64,000 nt of DNA from Tumebacillus algifaecis (GCF_002243515.1 NZ_CP022657.1:340001-404000), one strand, 5' to 3'. Shown: positions 25,086 through 34,428, numbered from the stretch's first letter. Numbers and translations: made by a program. Notes: generated from the letters alone by a model not told the origin.

Positions 25086-25652
25086 ATGACCAGTTTTCAG
25101 TGGGGTGAGGTGGCGACCCTTTTGATCATGGCGCTTGCGCTTGGCATGGATGCATTCTCGCTCGGGCTTGGGATGGGCATGTTGCGGTTGACTCGACGGG
25201 AGATCGCACGGATTTCGCTTGTGATCGGCCTCTTCCATGTCTTGATGCCGCTGCTCGGCATGGTGGCAGGCTTGTATCTGGCCAAAGCGGTCGGTGAGGT
25301 GACCCAATGGATCGGCGCACTGCTTCTGATCGGACTTGGCGTACATATGGTGTGGAATTCGATGAAAGGACAGGAAGAGAGCGGCGCGATGCGTGGTGAT
25401 TCGCGGACGACAGGACTTGGTCTGGTGTTGTTTGCGCTGTCGGTGAGCATCGATTCGCTGTCGGTCGGCTTCTCGCTTGGAACGCTCGGGGCAAACGTAT
25501 TGATCGCCGTGCTGTTGTTTGGCATCTGTGGCGCGCTGATGGCGGCGACGGGGCTGTCGCTAGGCAGTAAAGCGTCCCATCTGTTCGGCGAGTATGGCGA
25601 GGCGATCGGCGGGGCTGTCCTGGTGGCGTTTGGCATCAAGTTCTTGCTGTGA
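25086..25652 (+). CDS. mntP: Manganese efflux pump MntP (YwlD-like)
   Basis: This 188-residue membrane protein has six predicted helices. The conserved acidic motifs are LALGMDAFSLGLGMG in helix 1 and SVSIDSLSVGFSLG in helix 4, as in MntP exporters. GGGGGGAGGAACTG lies upstream; ATG 25086 is used, and a TTG at 25083 is an equal alternative. In B. subtilis the homologue ywlD lies between ywlC and ywlE as here. No yybP-ykoY manganese riboswitch is recognisable in the 130-base leader. Confidence 0.93.
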   Translation: MTSFQWGEVATLLIMALALGMDAFSLGLGMGMLRLTRREIARISLVIGLFHVLMPLLGMVAGLYLAKAVGEVTQWIGALLLIGLGVHMVWNSMKGQEESGAMRGDSRTTGLGLVLFALSVSIDSLSVGFSLGTLGANVLIAVLLFGICGALMAATGLSLGSKASHLFGEYGEAIGGAVLVAFGIKFLL

Positions 25653-25676
25653 GCGGACGAAGGGAGGGGGACGCTG

Positions 25677-26417
25677 ATGACCCATATTTTGCTGATCAGT
25701 CTGGTGTCGGGACTGGCGACGACGTTTGGCGGACTGGTAGTGCTGCGCATCGGCAAGCTGACGCGGCACGGGTTGGCTTTCTTTCTGGCGTTGGCGGCGG
25801 GGATCATGTTGGCGGTGGTGTGTGCCGATCTGATTCCGGCATCTTTTTCGGGCGGTGGGACGACAGCGGTGCTGTATGGGGTGACGGCCGGCTGGCTCTT
25901 CATGATGGTGATGCGCCGCGCCGTGACGGCCGTGCTGCGCAGGTCACCGTTGGGGACTGGGGCGTCGTTTCACTATCTGCGGCTAGGGTGGTTTATTGCG
26001 GTGGTCACCGCTTTGCATGACATTCCGGAGGGATTGGCGATCGGAGCTGGCGATGTCTTGCATCCGGAGCTCGGGATGTTGCTTGCGCTGGCGATCGGGC
26101 TGCACAATCTGCCAGAGGGGATGTCGATTGCGGTACCGCTGCGCATGGCGGGGATACCGGGGAAGAAGATCATCGGGATCATCACGCTGGCGGCGCTGTT
26201 CACACCGCTTGGGACGCTGCTTGGCATGCTGTTGTTCGAAGTGTCACCGCAGCTGATCAGCATGTCGATGGCCTTTGCGGCGGGGGCGATGGGCTATGTG
26301 GTGGCGCGGGACTTGTGGCCGGAAGCGTGGCATTCTTCGAAGCTGATCACGGCGGGAGGGTCGTTGCTCGGCGCGGCGCTGTTGCTTGTGGTGGGGCATT
26401 TTCATTTGCATGGCTAG
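25677..26417 (+). CDS. ZIP-family metal transporter
   Basis: This 246-residue membrane protein has about eight helices. HDIPEGLAIG and HNLPEGMSIA carry the metal-binding histidine and acidic residues of helices 4 and 5 in ZIP permeases. Zinc, iron or manganese are all possible substrates. GAAGGGAGGGGGACGCTG precedes the ATG. It follows mntP by 24 bases and is probably in the same transcript, giving a metal pair in which MntP exports and ZIP usually imports. Confidence 0.93.
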   Translation: MTHILLISLVSGLATTFGGLVVLRIGKLTRHGLAFFLALAAGIMLAVVCADLIPASFSGGGTTAVLYGVTAGWLFMMVMRRAVTAVLRRSPLGTGASFHYLRLGWFIAVVTALHDIPEGLAIGAGDVLHPELGMLLALAIGLHNLPEGMSIAVPLRMAGIPGKKIIGIITLAALFTPLGTLLGMLLFEVSPQLISMSMAFAAGAMGYVVARDLWPEAWHSSKLITAGGSLLGAALLLVVGHFHLHG

Positions 26418-26474
26418 CCAGTGCGCGGCTATACTGAGAGGGAAACAGATGCGAACGGAACAAGGAGGATTCGG

Positions 26475-27161
26475 ATGAAACTGTTGTTTGTATGCACCGG
26501 GAACACGTGCCGAAGCGCGATGGCAGAACCCCTGATGCGCAGCCGTCTCGAGCAGGTGGGTCTCGGGGAGCAGGTGGAAGTGCGTTCGGCAGGAGTGGCG
26601 GCGGTCGCGGGCTCGCCGGCTTCGCAAGGAGCTGTGAATGTGTTGAATGGCAAAGGCATGGACGGGGCCGGGCATATGGCGTCGTTCGTAGACCGCGAGA
26701 CGGTGAACTGGGCCGATCTGATTTTGACGATGAGCCAGTCGCACAAGCGAACGCTGATCGAGAAGCATTTTGAAGCGATGGACAAGACGTTCACCTTGAA
26801 GGAGTTTGTCGATGACGACCCGAAGAACGTGGCGATCTTCGAGGAGATGGCCGACGTGCAAGAGGCGGCACAGACCAAGCAAAGCCTTTTCTTGGCGGAA
26901 CATGCCGATGAGGTCGAGGCTCTGCAAGTAAGGTATCAGAGCGGAGATGCCAGCGCCGAGCAGGACCTCGTGCAGCTGCAAGAGCGGTTGGAAGCTACTG
27001 TGCAAGCGGAGAGCAAGCGGATGGGCGAGTTGATGAGCCAACTGCCCAGCTTCGATATTGCCGACCCATACGGCGGGTCGCAAGGCGTGTATGACGCTTG
27101 TGCAGAGGAGATCGACGGACTGCTTGAAAAGCTGGTTGTCCGGCTGCAGGAGGAGTTGTAG
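26475..27161 (+). CDS. ywlE: Low-molecular-weight phosphatase (YwlE-type arginine phosphatase) with large insertion
   Basis: This 228-residue protein has the catalytic loop CTGNTCRS (C7, R13) and the general acid D197 in DPYGGS. T11 in the loop is the residue that gives B. subtilis YwlE its phosphoarginine specificity. Normal YwlE is about 150 residues; here about 80 extra residues (113-193) lie between FTLKEFV and the DPYGGS loop, rich in Glu, Gln, Ala and Leu and probably helical. AAGGAGGATTCGG precedes the ATG. The position matches ywlE. A McsB/ClpC arginine-phosphorylation link is inferred from the family. Confidence 0.88.
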   Translation: MKLLFVCTGNTCRSAMAEPLMRSRLEQVGLGEQVEVRSAGVAAVAGSPASQGAVNVLNGKGMDGAGHMASFVDRETVNWADLILTMSQSHKRTLIEKHFEAMDKTFTLKEFVDDDPKNVAIFEEMADVQEAAQTKQSLFLAEHADEVEALQVRYQSGDASAEQDLVQLQERLEATVQAESKRMGELMSQLPSFDIADPYGGSQGVYDACAEEIDGLLEKLVVRLQEEL

Positions 27162-27184
27162 GGATTTAAGAGGGTAGGACAGAA

Positions 27185-27216
27185 AGGAGCCACAGCAATT
27201 TGCTGTGGCTCTATTA
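27185..27216 (+). terminator. Intrinsic terminator after the ywlE homologue
   Basis: GAGCCACAGCAA and TTGCTGTGGCTC form a 12-bp stem with almost no loop, followed by TATTA. The long stem is strong but the T tract is weak. Confidence 0.6.
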
Positions 27217-27282
27217 GGTGGCTGTGAGTGGAGCTGGTAGGATATACTAGTTTGAAAGAAGCGGATTCTGGAGGTGATTCTT

Positions 27283-28380
27283 TTGAAATTGAAAAGCATT
27301 AGAATCAAAGATGTGAAACGACTGCATAACACTTCGATAAGCTTTTACGATAAGATGGGAGATAAAGTACGAAATCGGACGATAATAGTCGGCAAGAACG
27401 GTTCAGGTAAGACGACATTGCTTGAGGTGATTTATGGTATCGCGTACCTTTTGGAAAAAGGGGTAAGAGGCATTCAGGATGGCATTCAGGATGAAGAGAT
27501 CATCGATTTTTTTAGTCCGGGTGCTACAGAAGCCTGTTTTGAATATCCTGTCCTTGATGGGACAAATCAGTTGCTTGTGCGTACTGGGAAGGCTTTTCAA
27601 GCGTTCGATAAGGGTCCAGCACCTGCAGTTCAGGATGATGTGAACATTGCTAAAGGCGATTATGTTGGCCAAGATCGAATGCCGGATTGTTTAGTTTCTC
27701 GCACCGAGAGTGGGCGAAAATTTCTTGAAAAAGTCCAAATCGCTGCTGCTGGACTTGAAGACCGTACACCGATCGGAAACGTGCTGTATTTTCCTACCGA
27801 CCGATTTGCTAAATTTAGTGGAGGGTCGGGCGAGTTAGTCAATGAAAAACCGGAGTTTCGCTGGTGCTATCGTTTCAATCGCGATCAGGACGAATGGAAG
27901 GGCTCGTTGGAAAGCTTTTTGGTCTGGCTATATTTTCATGATTTGCAGAGAGAAAAACTAGGATATCCAGGCTCTTCAAAATTTGAAGAGTTCAAAGCGA
28001 TGATCAATCGCTTTTTAGAGGGCAAGCGAATCACAACTGTCAATACGAGTTTTAAGGTTGAAGTAATAGAAAGTGGAACGAACCGAACGTATGGATTAGA
28101 AGCATTAAGTTCGGGAGAGAAGCAAGTGATTTTGTTGCTTGGTGAAATATACCGATACATTTCTGTAGGCAGTCTCATCTTGATCGACGAACCGGAAATT
28201 CATCTTCACCCCGTGTGGCAAAGAATTTTTATCGCTACATTGACCGATCTGTGTGAGAAATATGATGCACAGTTAATCCTGACAACTCAGTCACCTGAAA
28301 TTGCCAAATCGGTGATGTCTAGTGAGGTAATATCATTGGATAACTTACTAGACGAGTCTGAGGTATCAGCGAATGAGTGA
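27283..28380 (+). CDS. AAA family ATPase of a two-gene defence-like unit
   Basis: This 365-residue ATPase has Walker A GKNGSGKTT at 37-45, the ABC/SMC-type signature LSSGEKQ, and Walker B LILIDEPEIHLHP with a following TTQSPEIA. This is the AAA_15/OLD-type layout without a long coiled coil. It overlaps the downstream DUF4435-like gene by 8 bases. That pairing matches PARIS (AriA plus AriB), where an ATPase holds a TOPRIM nuclease until a phage anti-restriction protein is sensed. The TTG at 27283 is chosen because GGAGGTGAT lies 5-7 bases upstream. Codon usage is more AT-rich than in neighbouring genes, so transfer is likely. Confidence 0.82.
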   Translation: MKLKSIRIKDVKRLHNTSISFYDKMGDKVRNRTIIVGKNGSGKTTLLEVIYGIAYLLEKGVRGIQDGIQDEEIIDFFSPGATEACFEYPVLDGTNQLLVRTGKAFQAFDKGPAPAVQDDVNIAKGDYVGQDRMPDCLVSRTESGRKFLEKVQIAAAGLEDRTPIGNVLYFPTDRFAKFSGGSGELVNEKPEFRWCYRFNRDQDEWKGSLESFLVWLYFHDLQREKLGYPGSSKFEEFKAMINRFLEGKRITTVNTSFKVEVIESGTNRTYGLEALSSGEKQVILLLGEIYRYISVGSLILIDEPEIHLHPVWQRIFIATLTDLCEKYDAQLILTTQSPEIAKSVMSSEVISLDNLLDESEVSANE

Positions 28381-29125
28381 GTATCCGACGTTGTTTGTAG
28401 AAGGTTCGGACGATGAAAAAACTTTGCATCTGATGTTCCCGATGATCTTGGGCAATGTACAACAAGCGAACAGTAAAAAGGACGTCCGAAAAATGGTGAG
28501 TCAGACGGAAAACAGTTTTGGGATCGTCGATCGGGACTTTGAATTTCAGACGATAGAACAGCCGCGGGTCACCATCTTGGATAGGTATGCATTAGAAAAC
28601 TATTTGCTTGATCCTGCATACCTATACAAACTAGCTGTCGATCTAAAGGTCGATCAACATGAGCAATGGAGCTCCAAAGAAATGATTGAGCAACAAATTT
28701 TAAAAATGGGTCAGTCTTTCTGCCACTTTGCAACGGCAAATAGCTTGTTGCATGATTATGGCTTACGATTATATGATTCTGAATTAAGGCAATATTTTCG
28801 AGCTCATCCTGACGAAACGAGTTCTACGGAGGTGTTGCAGAGTTTAGTAGATCGATTTAATAAACTTCCTCAAGAAGCGGAGATACGTTCTTCCTGGGCT
28901 GAACGGTATCAGGAAATTGAACACGCATGTAAAAGCATGGGTGGCGTACACCAGTGGATTGACGGAAAATTACTACTTCGATATGGCATCTATCAAGAAA
29001 TCCGAAAGGTGTATCAAAAGAATTTGAAACTGCAAGATGTGGTTGAGCGACTTGCAAGTTTTGCTAGACATGACCCACCTGATTTTCTCTGTACGACCTT
29101 ACGAGGTATCGGAATGGTGGATTAA
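28373..29125 (+). CDS. DUF4435/TOPRIM-like protein, probable effector of the ATPase
   Basis: This 250-residue protein has the TOPRIM-type acidic motifs LFVEGSDDE (E10) and GIVDRDF (D53, D55), and the DUF4435-like LENYLLDP at 74-81. In PARIS, AriB is a DUF4435 nuclease with these motifs. The middle is helical and no membrane segment is present. The ATG overlaps the ATPase end, so the two are translated together. It is more AT-rich than neighbours. It could instead belong to an OLD/retron-like ATPase-nuclease pair; structure prediction would decide. Confidence 0.75.
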   Translation: MSEYPTLFVEGSDDEKTLHLMFPMILGNVQQANSKKDVRKMVSQTENSFGIVDRDFEFQTIEQPRVTILDRYALENYLLDPAYLYKLAVDLKVDQHEQWSSKEMIEQQILKMGQSFCHFATANSLLHDYGLRLYDSELRQYFRAHPDETSSTEVLQSLVDRFNKLPQEAEIRSSWAERYQEIEHACKSMGGVHQWIDGKLLLRYGIYQEIRKVYQKNLKLQDVVERLASFARHDPPDFLCTTLRGIGMVD

Positions 29126-29140
29126 TTTTCGCAATCAAGA

Positions 29141-29172
29141 AAAGAACCCCCGCGCATGCGCAGGGGTTTTCG
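29141..29172. terminator. Bidirectional terminator between the DUF4435 gene and the ABC exporter
   Basis: AACCCCcGCGC and GCGCaGGGGTT pair almost fully around a short loop, with TTTT on the plus strand and TTCTTT on the minus strand. It serves the two convergent units. Confidence 0.7.
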
Positions 29173-29174
29173 TG

Positions 29175-30941
29175 CTACAAGGTCGTCTCTTCCAATTGGA
29201 ACTGATGGGTTGCAAGCTCCCTGTAGAGCTCATGGCTTTCGAGCAGTTCTTCGTGCGTGCCGACTCCGGTGACGCGGCCCTTTTCGAGGACGACGATCTG
29301 GTCGGCATCGACCACAGTGGATAGACGGTGCGCGATGACGAGGGTGGTGCGGTGGCGCATAAGGTTGTTCAGCGCGTCTTGGACCACTTTTTCGGACGTG
29401 CTGTCGAGAGCTGAGGTGGCCTCGTCGAGCATCAGGATGTTCGGATTGCGCAAGAGGGCGCGGGCGATGGCGATCCGTTGGCGCTGGCCGCCGGAAAGCA
29501 TGATGCCGCGCTCGCCGACCTCGGTGTCGTAACCGTTTGGCAGCTCTTCGATAAAGTGGTGGGCATAGGCCATCTCGGCGGCCTGCCGCAATTCCTCGGG
29601 CGTGATCTCCCGCTCCACACCGTAGGAGATGTTTTCACGAATCGTACCCGCCATCAACGGGCTTTCCTGTGACACGTAGCCGAGCTGTTCCCGCCAGGAT
29701 TGGAGGTTGAAGGAGTCGATAGGCGTGTCACCAAGCCGGATCGTGCCGCCGCTGGGAAGGTAGAAGCGCTCAAGCAGCGAGAACAGCGTCGTCTTGCCCG
29801 ATCCGCTGGGGCCGACAATCGCCGTGACCTTGCCAGGCAAGATCGAAAAATTCACATTGTTCAGCACCTGATCGCCGGTCTGGTAGGCAAAGGACAGGCT
29901 TTCCACCCCGATCGGCTGTGCGGTGTTCTCCACCAAAGTCTGCACTGCGTGATCTTCCTCTTCATGCTCCAGAATTCCCATCAAGCGCTCCGTTGCGCCC
30001 ATCGCTTTTTGAATCGAGGTGAAAAACTGGGCCAATTGTCCAAACGGCATGATGATCTGGAAGAGATAGAGAATAAATGCTACCAATTCCCCTGCGCTCA
30101 AGGCGCCTGTCGCCACGCGCACACCGCCGTACCCGATGATCACCACGAGCATCGCCATCATCAAGAAGGTCATCAGCGGTGCAAGAATCGAGTGGATTTT
30201 CGCTTCTCGCAATCCGTATTGGAACAGATGTTGAATCCCTTGGTCCCCATTTTCCTTTTCGCGCCGCTCGGCGTTGAACGATTTGACGAGGCGAATTTCT
30301 TGCAACACTTGGGTGAGCAGGGCGGTGAAGCTGGCCATCTCATCTTGCAACCCTTTGGAGATCAGGTACATCTTGCGCCCAAGCGGCCGGATGACGAGGA
30401 AAGCGATCGGGATCGCTGACAGCATGACGAGCGTCATCTGCCAGTCGAGGAACAGCAGGATCGCCACCGAGCCGATGATCGAGATGATGCTTGTGAAAAA
30501 GGAGATCAGGTGTGTGACGATAATCTCCTTGATGATCCCAGTATCGCTCGTCATCCGCGAGATCGTTTCCCCGGAGCGATGCTTGTCAAAATAGGGGATG
30601 GGCAGTACGAGCAGTTTGTGCCACAAACGTCGGCGCAGGTTGGCGACCACTTTTTGCCCGACGAAGGACAGCATATAATGTGAGAAAGCGGCCGACGCCC
30701 CTTGTAACAAGAAGGCGGAGATCAGCAGAAAAATCACCGACTTGTTCAGCGCGGACACGCTCACCACATCGACCAGATTTTTCGTAAACCACGGCACGAT
30801 CAAGGAGGCGCCCGTGTTGATCAAACTCAAGATCAACACGCCTGCGATCAACAGCTTCGGTGGATTGGTCCTGGTGATCAAACGCAGAAAGGCGCGCCAT
30901 TGGTCCTTTCGAACAGGTTGTTGCTGTGTTTCAGTATTCAT
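29175..30941 (-). CDS. ABC exporter (fused membrane and ATPase, LmrA/BmrA type)
   Basis: This 588-residue half-transporter works as a homodimer. Six helices fill residues about 30-320. The nucleotide-binding domain has Walker A GPSGSGKTT, the signature LSGGQRQRIA and Walker B LMLDEATSALD, with H-loop AHRLS. Substrate could be a drug, lipid or peptide. The ATG at 30941 gives MNTETQQQPVRKDQ; the longer frame to 31046 has no ribosome binding site and a non-typical leader. The 387-base gap from 30942 to rpiB holds only a weak TGCTATGCT extended -10 at 31206-31214 for rpiB. Confidence 0.9.
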   Translation of the reverse strand: MNTETQQQPVRKDQWRAFLRLITRTNPPKLLIAGVLILSLINTGASLIVPWFTKNLVDVVSVSALNKSVIFLLISAFLLQGASAAFSHYMLSFVGQKVVANLRRRLWHKLLVLPIPYFDKHRSGETISRMTSDTGIIKEIIVTHLISFFTSIISIIGSVAILLFLDWQMTLVMLSAIPIAFLVIRPLGRKMYLISKGLQDEMASFTALLTQVLQEIRLVKSFNAERREKENGDQGIQHLFQYGLREAKIHSILAPLMTFLMMAMLVVIIGYGGVRVATGALSAGELVAFILYLFQIIMPFGQLAQFFTSIQKAMGATERLMGILEHEEEDHAVQTLVENTAQPIGVESLSFAYQTGDQVLNNVNFSILPGKVTAIVGPSGSGKTTLFSLLERFYLPSGGTIRLGDTPIDSFNLQSWREQLGYVSQESPLMAGTIRENISYGVEREITPEELRQAAEMAYAHHFIEELPNGYDTEVGERGIMLSGGQRQRIAIARALLRNPNILMLDEATSALDSTSEKVVQDALNNLMRHRTTLVIAHRLSTVVDADQIVVLEKGRVTGVGTHEELLESHELYRELATHQFQLEETTL

Positions 30942-31205
30942 ATAAGCACCCGCTCCCAGTAAAATGATAGGACTCGTACATGTAGGCAATCGATAGGCTA
31001 TACTAGACTGATTGATGCACATGGGTGCATCGAGGTGCGAGGTCAAGATTCCCTTCCTCTATTGATAACAAAATCAAGCAAAAGATGGAAGTCAAATTTT
31101 TGATACCCTGTACCCTGCCGATCGCCGATCTGATGAAAGCAAGCGTTTCGAGAGGGTGGTCAGGAGCGAAGATGAGGATCACGCTAGCAAATCAGTAAAC
31201 GGTTC

Positions 31206-31214
31206 TGCTATGCT
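31206..31214 (+). promoter_or_regulatory. Possible extended -10 for rpiB
   Basis: TGCTATGCT lies 114 bases before rpiB in the 387-base gap after the ABC exporter start. No matching -35 is seen and nothing else is recognisable in the gap. Confidence 0.35.
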
Positions 31215-31328
31215 AAAACAGATTGTACTAAACGTTGCCGCGCATAGGGGCACGCCCTGCATGGCACCGACGCACCGTATGTCAGCGGCTTTGCAACACA
31301 TACATTCCAGCGCAACGGAGGTCATACG

Positions 31329-31799
31329 ATGAAAGTGGCTATCGCAGCCGACCACGGCGGGTTCACGCTGAAGGAGTCGGTGAAGAAAAAGCTTGAGAGC
31401 ATGGGGCTGTCCTACCATGATTTTGGCACCTACTCGGAAGAATCGGTCGATTACCCGGACTACGGGATTCAGGTCGCAGAAGCGGTCGCCCGCGGTGAAT
31501 ATGACCGCGGCATCCTGATCTGCGGCACCGGGCTTGGCATGTCGATCGTCGCCAACAAAGTGCCAGGCATTCGCTGTGCGCTTTTGCATGACACGTTCTC
31601 GGCAAAAGCGACTCGCGAACACAACGACACCAACGTGATGGCGATGGGCGCGCGCGTCATCGGCGCAGGACTGGCTGATGACATCGTCGAACTGTGGCTG
31701 AGCACCGATTTCAGCGGCGGTCGTCATGCGGCTCGCATCGAGAAAATCGGGAACATCGAGCAGCGCTATGGCCGCGAAAACGGGATCAGCGGATGCTAA
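31329..31799 (+). CDS. rpiB: Ribose-5-phosphate isomerase B
   Basis: This 156-residue RpiB/LacAB-type isomerase converts ribulose and ribose 5-phosphates. AADHGGFTLKE at 5-15 and ICGTGLGMSIVANK hold the conserved catalytic cysteine and anion hole. YPDYG and EHNDTNVMAMGARVIG are family blocks. AACGGAGGTCATAC precedes the ATG. It matches ywlF in the ywl cluster. Its end overlaps the ywlG start by 7 bases. Confidence 0.96.
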   Translation: MKVAIAADHGGFTLKESVKKKLESMGLSYHDFGTYSEESVDYPDYGIQVAEAVARGEYDRGILICGTGLGMSIVANKVPGIRCALLHDTFSAKATREHNDTNVMAMGARVIGAGLADDIVELWLSTDFSGGRHAARIEKIGNIEQRYGRENGISGC

Positions 31800-32359
31800 G
31801 TCCGGAACTTGTAGCTGTCAAAGCACAGACCTTGCAAGCGATCCACGACCTCCAAGCTACAGCTGGGCTTGATCGCGATCAGATCCTCGTCATCGGGGCC
31901 TCCTCAAGCGAAGTTGTCGGCAAAAAAATTGGCTCGGGCGGCTCGTTGGACGCGGCAGAACTGATCGTCGAAGCGGTGCTGGAGGCGCGGGACACATACG
32001 GATTTCAGGTCGCGTTTCAATGCTGTGAACATCTCAACCGCGCGCTGGTCGTCGAAAGGGACACGCTCAAGCAGTTTCAGTTGGAGGAAGTGGCGGTCGT
32101 GCCCGTTCCGAAAGCGGGCGGTGCGGTGGCATCCACAGCATTTGGCAAGTTGAAGCATCCGGTGTTGGTCGAAACGATTCGGGCGGATGCGGGCATCGAC
32201 ATCGGGGACACGTTGATCGGGATGCACTTGCGCCAAGTCGCGGTGCCTGTGCGAGGGACTTTGCGTGAGATCGGTGAAGCGCATGTGACGATGGCGCGCA
32301 CCCGGCCCAAGCTGATCGGCGGCGCACGTGCCGTGTATGTGCTCGGTGAGCGCGAATAA
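31793..32359 (+). CDS. ywlG: UPF0340/TIGR01440 family protein (YwlG-like)
   Basis: This 188-residue cytoplasmic protein belongs to the UPF0340 family of unknown function (YwlG in B. subtilis). GASSSEVVGKKIGSGGSL near the N-terminus and CCEHLNRALVVE in the middle are its conserved blocks. The ATG at 31793 lies within the rpiB stop region (7-base overlap), so translation is coupled. The order ywlF-ywlG-glyA is conserved; no mechanism is known to me. Confidence 0.9.
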   Translation: MLSPELVAVKAQTLQAIHDLQATAGLDRDQILVIGASSSEVVGKKIGSGGSLDAAELIVEAVLEARDTYGFQVAFQCCEHLNRALVVERDTLKQFQLEEVAVVPVPKAGGAVASTAFGKLKHPVLVETIRADAGIDIGDTLIGMHLRQVAVPVRGTLREIGEAHVTMARTRPKLIGGARAVYVLGERE

Positions 32360-32391
32360 CTCCTAAAAACACGAACTTTTTATCAGAAATA

Positions 32392-32400
32392 TGCTATACT
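32392..32400 (+). promoter_or_regulatory. Extended -10 promoter of glyA
   Basis: TGCTATACT is an extended -10, 43 bases before the glyA start. No clear -35 is visible. Confidence 0.5.
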
Positions 32401-32443
32401 GTTCGGAAATACTACGTTTCAGTTGGAAAAGGGGAGACCTTGG

Positions 32444-33694
32444 ATGAGTCATTTGAGATTGGTAGACAGTGAAGTAGCAGAAGCGCTGGAGCTGGAGCTG
32501 GGTCGTCAACGCAGCAAAATCGAGTTGATCGCGTCGGAGAACTTCGTATCCCGCGCAGTCATGGAAACGATGGGCACCGTGCTGACCAATAAATATGCGG
32601 AAGGCTATCCGGGCAAGCGCTATTACGGCGGTTGCGAGCATGTGGACATCGTGGAGAATTTGGCGCGCGATCGGGCGAAGGAACTGTTTGGTGCTGAACA
32701 TGCCAACGTGCAGCCGCACTCTGGCGCACAGGCCAACACCGCTGTCTACTTTGCATTCCTGAAGCCGGGCGACACTGTGCTTGGCATGAACTTGTCGCAT
32801 GGCGGTCACCTGACACACGGCAGCCCGGTCAACATCTCCGGTCAGTATTACAACTTCGTTCCTTACGGCGTCGAAGAAGAGACGAGCATGATCAACTATG
32901 ACACCGTGCGCGAACTGGCGGTCGAACACAAGCCGAAGATGATCGTGGCAGGCGCCTCCGCCTACCCTCGTTCGATCGACTTCCAAAAGCTGCGCGAAAT
33001 CGCAGACGAAGTTGGGGCTTATCTGATGGTGGACATGGCGCACATCGCCGGTCTGGTCGCAACCGGACACCATTCGTCTCCCGTTCCGTATGCCGACTTT
33101 GTCACCTCGACGACGCACAAAACGCTGCGCGGTCCGCGCGGCGGCTTGATCCTGTGCAAAGAGCAGTATGCCAAAGCGATCGACAAAGCGATCTTCCCAG
33201 GCATCCAAGGCGGTCCGCTGATGCATGTGATCGCTTCGAAAGCGGTAGCGTTTGGCGAAGCGCTGCGTCCGGAGTTTAAAGGCTACATCCAACAAGTGGT
33301 GGACAACGCTTCGGCGCTTGCCCAAGCTCTGATCGAGCGCGGCTTGAACATCGTCTCCGGCGGGACGGACAATCACCTGCTCCTGATCGATGTACGCAAC
33401 CTCGGGCTGACCGGGAAAGAAGCGGAGCACCTGCTCGACGAGATCGGCGTCACCACCAACAAGAACACGATTCCGTTCGACCCGGCGTCACCGTTTGTCA
33501 CCTCTGGTGTTCGCATCGGCACCCCGGCCGTCACGTCGCGTGGCTTCGGGAAGGCGGAAATGGTCGAGATCGCAGAGATCATCGCGCTGACCTTGAAGCA
33601 CAAGGACGACCAAACCAAAATCAACGAAGCGATCGGCAAAGTGAAAGCGCTCTGCGACAAGTTTCCGATGTATGAAGGCTTGACCTATCTCTAG
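32444..33694 (+). CDS. glyA: Serine hydroxymethyltransferase
   Basis: This 416-residue PLP enzyme interconverts serine and glycine and charges tetrahydrofolate with one-carbon units. [14 protein letters not shown] carries the PLP lysine. [17 protein letters not shown] and [10 protein letters not shown] are family blocks. AAAAGGGGAGACCTTG precedes the ATG at 32444; the upstream in-frame ATG at 32423 has no ribosome binding site. It precedes upp as in B. subtilis. Confidence 0.97.
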   Translation: MSHLRLVDSEVAEALELELGRQRSKIELIASENFVSRAVMETMGTVLTNKYAEGYPGKRYYGGCEHVDIVENLARDRAKELFGAEHANVQPHSGAQANTAVYFAFLKPGDTVLGMNLSHGGHLTHGSPVNISGQYYNFVPYGVEEETSMINYDTVRELAVEHKPKMIVAGASAYPRSIDFQKLREIADEVGAYLMVDMAHIAGLVATGHHSSPVPYADFVTSTTHKTLRGPRGGLILCKEQYAKAIDKAIFPGIQGGPLMHVIASKAVAFGEALRPEFKGYIQQVVDNASALAQALIERGLNIVSGGTDNHLLLIDVRNLGLTGKEAEHLLDEIGVTTNKNTIPFDPASPFVTSGVRIGTPAVTSRGFGKAEMVEIAEIIALTLKHKDDQTKINEAIGKVKALCDKFPMYEGLTYL

Positions 33695-33700
33695 GAAAAA

Positions 33701-33733
33701 AAAGCCTGCCGTTATGGACGGCGGGCTTTTTTT
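33701..33733 (+). terminator. Intrinsic terminator after glyA
   Basis: AAGCCTGCCGT and ACGGCGGGCTT form an 11-bp stem with one G-T pair, followed by T7. It directly abuts the upp promoter. Confidence 0.8.
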
Positions 33734-33741
33734 GCTATAAT
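33733..33741 (+). promoter_or_regulatory. Extended -10 promoter of upp
   Basis: TGCTATAAT lies 33 bases before upp. The T run of the preceding glyA terminator occupies the upstream region, so the -35 would fall in the hairpin. Confidence 0.55.
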
Positions 33742-33773
33742 GGAAAAAGACATCCAGAAAAGGAGATTCTGTC

Positions 33774-34403
33774 ATGAGCAAAGTATACGTTTTTGATCAT
33801 CCGTTGATCCAACATAAATTGACCTACATACGCGATAAACACACCGGCACCAAACAGTTCCGCGAGTTGGTGGAAGAAGTGGCCATGCTGATGGCTTATG
33901 AGGCGACCCGCGATCTACCGCTGACCGAGGCGGTGATCGAAACGCCTGTCGCAGAGACGAAGACCAAGGTGCTGGCCGGGAAGAAGCTCGGCGTCGTGCC
34001 GATCCTGCGTGCAGGGCTTGGTATGGTCGATGGCATCTTGAACCTGATTCCGAGCGCCAAGGTCGGTCATATCGGTCTGTACCGCGACCCGGAAACGATG
34101 CAACCGGTCGAGTATTACTGCAAACTGCCATCCGATGTGGCCGAGCGCGATCTGATCGCCGTCGATCCGATGCTCGCGACGGGCGGTTCGGCCGCTGCGG
34201 CGATCACGTTCATGAAACAGCGCGGTGCGAAAAACATCAAACTGATGTGCTTGATTGCCTCTCCGGAAGGCATTGAATTGGTGCAACGCGAACATCCGGA
34301 TGTCGATATTTACGTGGCGGCTGTAGACGAGTGTCTCAACGACCACGGCTATATCACACCGGGTCTTGGTGACGCAGGCGATCGCCTGTATGGCACGAAG
34401 TAA
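33774..34403 (+). CDS. upp: Uracil phosphoribosyltransferase
   Basis: This 209-residue enzyme salvages uracil with PRPP to [16 protein letters not shown] and [14 protein letters not shown] (the PRPP loop) are present, and [12 protein letters not shown]-like [18 protein letters not shown] ends the protein. AAAAGGAGATTC precedes the ATG. It continues the conserved glyA-upp-atp block. Confidence 0.97.
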   Translation: MSKVYVFDHPLIQHKLTYIRDKHTGTKQFRELVEEVAMLMAYEATRDLPLTEAVIETPVAETKTKVLAGKKLGVVPILRAGLGMVDGILNLIPSAKVGHIGLYRDPETMQPVEYYCKLPSDVAERDLIAVDPMLATGGSAAAAITFMKQRGAKNIKLMCLIASPEGIELVQREHPDVDIYVAAVDECLNDHGYITPGLGDAGDRLYGTK

Positions 34404-34428
34404 GGTTTGGCAAGAGAAAAGGAGAGCG

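Noticed and set aside
27185-27282. Attachment site or direct repeats flanking the ATPase/DUF4435 pair
   Set aside because: The borders hold only terminators (27185-27216 and 29141-29172); no matching direct repeats were found by eye.
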